From positions 1 to 7,344 of the forward strand of contig WTGD01000369.1 in assembly GCA_011523725.1 (NCBI GenBank): 7,344 bases of DNA. The letters are read 5' to 3'. Of the stretch, positions 5,775 to 7,344 are shown in pieces. The DNA is from Nitrospinota bacterium (GTDB lineage: Bacteria > UBA8248). A program made the position numbers and the translations under genes. The notes under the pieces were generated by a model. That model saw only the letters and a list, made by a program, of their open reading frames with translations, ran no database searches and was not told the origin of the DNA. Each line of letters begins with the position of its first letter. The stretch's first letter is position 1.

Positions 5775-7115
5775 ATGAACGAGCGAGACGCGTTGCATGA
5801 GTTGAGGCGAAAACGCCTGCGGAGAATGGTGGCCCTGTGCGGACGGGCGCACCCGTTCTACAAGCGCCGTTTCGCCGAGGCGAACCTCATCCCCGAGGCG
5901 GTCAAGGAACTGGACGATCTCCAGAAAATCCCCCTCACGAAAAAAGAGGATTTCATGGCGGCGCCCGAGGATTTCAGCCTCGACCCCTCCTGGCTGCCCG
6001 AGCTTCCCTTCGAGGAGCGCACCATGTGGAACGTGGCCTACACCACGGGCACCACGAGCGGGCGGCCCTCGCCATTTTTCAACACCACACACGACCAGTA
6101 CCACATCATGCTCCAGGCGCGGGTCTGCAACGAGGCCGAGGGCCTGCGGGCCGGCGACGTCATCGCGAACCTCTACCCGCTATCGCCCATGCCCCTAGGC
6201 GGGTTTCTCTGCTGCGTGCGCTCGGCGGAAGTCATGGGTCTTCCCGTGGTGAGCGCGCTCACGGGCAGCCCCCATCCCGAATATCCCGTAAGGCGCTCGC
6301 TGGACGAGGCCGTCGATGTGGTGGCCGATTCGGGAGCCACCATCATCTGGGGGGTGCCGAGTTTCGTCCGCCGTTTTTTAAGAAGAGCGCGCGAGCGCGA
6401 CGCGAAGCTCGACCGCGCGCGCATGGTGCTCACCACGGGCGAGGCGGTAAGCGACGCCCTGCGCGAGGAATATATGGACCACCTGCGCTTTTTCGGGGCG
6501 GAGGAGCCGCAGGTTCGGGTGCGCTACGCGGCCACGGAGATGCAGGGCGGCCTCGTGCAGTGCGCGAACGATGCGATGCCGCACAACGTCGTGCCCGAAC
6601 TCTATCTGCTCGAAGTGGTGGACCCCGAGACGGGCGAGCGCGTGCCGGAAGGAGAAGAGGGGGTGATAGCCCTCACGCACCTGCACCGCCGGGGCACGGT
6701 GTTCCTGCGCTATCTCATCGGCGACCTCATCGCGCTCAGGTGGGAGCCGTGCCCGCACTGCGGGCGGGTGGGCGAGCGCATCGTGCGCCTGCCGAGGAGG
6801 ACGGGCGATCTGCTCAAGGTGCGCGGGATGCTCATGAACCCCGATATTATCCTCGACCTCCTCTCGAAAGAGCGCGCGATTCGCGAGTTTCAGGTCAGGA
6901 TTCGCAAGTCCGCGCCCGATGATGCGGATTCGATGGATGAGATGATCATCCGCCTGGAAGCCGAGGATTCAGAACGCGAGCGGCTCGGCGCTTCCCTGCC
7001 GGAGCGGGTGCGGGGAGCGGTGATGATAAGGCCCGTTCTCGAGTTCGTGGCGCCAGGCGTGATCCACGACCCGATGCGCGACGTGAAGGCCCGCCGCCTC
7101 GTCGATGAGCGGTGA
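5775..7115 (+). CDS. PaaK-like adenylate-forming enzyme (phenylacetate-CoA ligase family)
   Basis: A 446-residue, apparently complete member of the ANL adenylating superfamily, closest in layout to phenylacetate-CoA ligase (usually about 430-440 residues). Such enzymes activate a carboxylate with ATP and usually pass it to CoA. Seen in order are an N-terminal helical segment with HPFYKRRFAEA (26-36), the P-loop YTTGTTSGRP (89-98), TTGEAVS (220-226), YAATEM (251-256) at the adenine/metal motif, RYLIGDL (312-318), a CPHCGR cluster (326-331) like the Cys-rich CGR motif of PaaK, and the hinge RRTGDLLKVRGMLMNPD (341-357). The C-terminal lid ends in RDVKARRLVDER, where Lys438 fits the catalytic lysine. 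The acid substrate is unknown; phenylacetate is not established, because no other phenylacetate-pathway genes are present. AGGA ten bases upstream supports the start. It follows the cytochrome c gene by 21 nt. Confidence 0.92.
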   Translation: MNERDALHELRRKRLRRMVALCGRAHPFYKRRFAEANLIPEAVKELDDLQKIPLTKKEDFMAAPEDFSLDPSWLPELPFEERTMWNVAYTTGTTSGRPSPFFNTTHDQYHIMLQARVCNEAEGLRAGDVIANLYPLSPMPLGGFLCCVRSAEVMGLPVVSALTGSPHPEYPVRRSLDEAVDVVADSGATIIWGVPSFVRRFLRRARERDAKLDRARMVLTTGEAVSDALREEYMDHLRFFGAEEPQVRVRYAATEMQGGLVQCANDAMPHNVVPELYLLEVVDPETGERVPEGEEGVIALTHLHRRGTVFLRYLIGDLIALRWEPCPHCGRVGERIVRLPRRTGDLLKVRGMLMNPDIILDLLSKERAIREFQVRIRKSAPDDADSMDEMIIRLEAEDSERERLGASLPERVRGAVMIRPVLEFVAPGVIHDPMRDVKARRLVDER

Positions 7116-7169
7116 GAAAGCCGTATCGGGTTTCAGGCGACATCGCTCGTATTGTCAGCGGGCTGCATG

Positions 7170-7221
7170 GTAGTGACAGCCCCTCCTCGGGGCGGTCCCG
7201 CAGGTCGCGACCTGTCCCTAC
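7170..7221. repeat. 52-bp REP/MITE-like element, second copy of the family at 2384-2453
   Basis: The ends are 10-bp inverted repeats with one mismatch: GTAGTGACAG (7170-7179) and CTGTCCCTAC (7212-7221). Inside, hairpin A pairs GCCCC (7179-7183) with GGGGC (7189-7193), extendable by GAC/GTC across one mismatch. Hairpin B is the perfect 14-bp palindrome CAGGTCGCGACCTG (7201-7214). Ends, double-hairpin plan and location (54 nt after the PaaK-like stop codon) match the element at 2384-2453, although most inner bases differ. Confidence 0.7.
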
Positions 7222-7258
7222 GAAACTTGAGGTCTTGAAATCCCTTTCTCACTTGAGG

Positions 7259-7276
7259 GGACTGTTGAAAAAGTCC
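7259..7276. repeat. small inverted repeat with an A-rich loop
   Basis: GGACT (7259-7263) pairs with AGTCC (7272-7276) around the 8-nt loop GTTGAAAA. The stem is short, so by itself it is weak, but it lies between two stronger repeats in a non-coding stretch. Confidence 0.35.
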
Positions 7277-7299
7277 ACAGAGGGAGCGTACCGAATTTC

Positions 7300-7320
7300 A
7301 CTCCCCCCTTGAGGGGGAGT
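7300..7320. repeat. strong C/G-rich hairpin
   Basis: ACTCCCCC (7300-7307) pairs perfectly with GGGGGAGT (7313-7320) around a 5-nt loop, CTTGA. There is no T tract on the plus strand after it. On the minus strand it is followed by TGAAATTCGG, so it is not a clear intrinsic terminator either way. It resembles a dispersed REP-type palindrome and may be the edge of a larger repeat running out of the window. Confidence 0.6.
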
Positions 7321-7344
7321 CGAAGAGGCCGAGCGGTTTGTGCG

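Larger units (their letters stand above)
7116..7344. other. non-coding, repeat-rich right end
   Basis: No convincing gene occurs in these 229 bases. A 66-codon frame opening with GTG at 7112 runs through the repeats and has no family-like sequence. The region holds a double-hairpin element (7170-7221), a small GGACT/AGTCC hairpin (7259-7276), a strong C/G-rich hairpin (7300-7320) and two direct copies of CTTGAGGGG (7252-7260 and 7308-7316). Confidence 0.6.

Noticed and set aside
5261..5800. 179-codon frame beginning in the MATE-cytochrome gap, with a helix-like N-terminus
   Set aside because: Only the first 30 or so residues look protein-like. The rest is the cytochrome gene read out of frame, and it has no good ribosome-binding site.
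7112..7312. 66-codon frame whose GTG start overlaps the PaaK-like stop codon (GTGA)
   Set aside because: The overlap resembles translational coupling, but the frame runs through palindromic repeats, has no recognisable sequence and lacks a convincing ribosome-binding site.
1..7344. CRISPR array, tRNA or rRNA gene, transposase or phage gene, toxin-antitoxin or defence module
   Set aside because: No regularly spaced direct repeats, no cloverleaf or rRNA-like segment and no such protein families were recognised on either strand.

Overview
This is a GC-rich, densely coding bacterial window with seven confident protein-coding genes and no RNA gene, CRISPR array, transposase or phage gene that I can see. 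Typical bacterial ribosome-binding sites, a c-type cytochrome with an N-terminal export/anchor segment, a PaaK-like ligase and an acyl-CoA dehydrogenase suggest a heterotrophic, respiring, probably Gram-negative bacterium. Short double-hairpin repeats placed just after stop codons are a feature of many environmental proteobacteria-like genomes. The sequence alone does not allow a firmer assignment.

Layout. The left half (46-3750) is all on the minus strand. In transcription order it holds an M20-family metallohydrolase (2461-3750), an acyl-CoA dehydrogenase-family flavoprotein (1096-2271), the methionine sulfoxide reductase MsrB (576-980) and a small VOC/glyoxalase-fold protein (46-489). The gaps are 189, 115 and 86 nt. 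The first gap contains a 70-bp double-hairpin repeat. The last contains an intrinsic-terminator-like hairpin placed unusually close to the VOC start codon. The right half (3794-7115) is on the plus strand: a MATE-family efflux transporter, a small membrane-anchored monohaem cytochrome c and a PaaK-like adenylate-forming enzyme. The two blocks diverge from a gap of only 43 bp. The right end (7116-7344) has no convincing gene, but it carries a second copy of the repeat family and two further hairpins.

How the genes work together. No single pathway is evident. The minus block looks like general catabolism and repair (amide hydrolysis, acyl-CoA chemistry, methionine repair). The plus block pairs an exporter with a cytochrome and an acyl/aryl-activating enzyme; only the last two are close enough (21 nt) to suggest co-translation.

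I did not find a clearly new multi-gene system. The most interesting signals are at residue level. The acyl-CoA dehydrogenase lacks the catalytic Glu at its usual place, the M20 enzyme has Asn where the metal-bridging Asp is expected, the VOC protein has Lys at a metal-ligand position, and MsrB lacks the usual resolving Cys. Beyond these, the repeat family and the terminator/VOC arrangement are worth checking.
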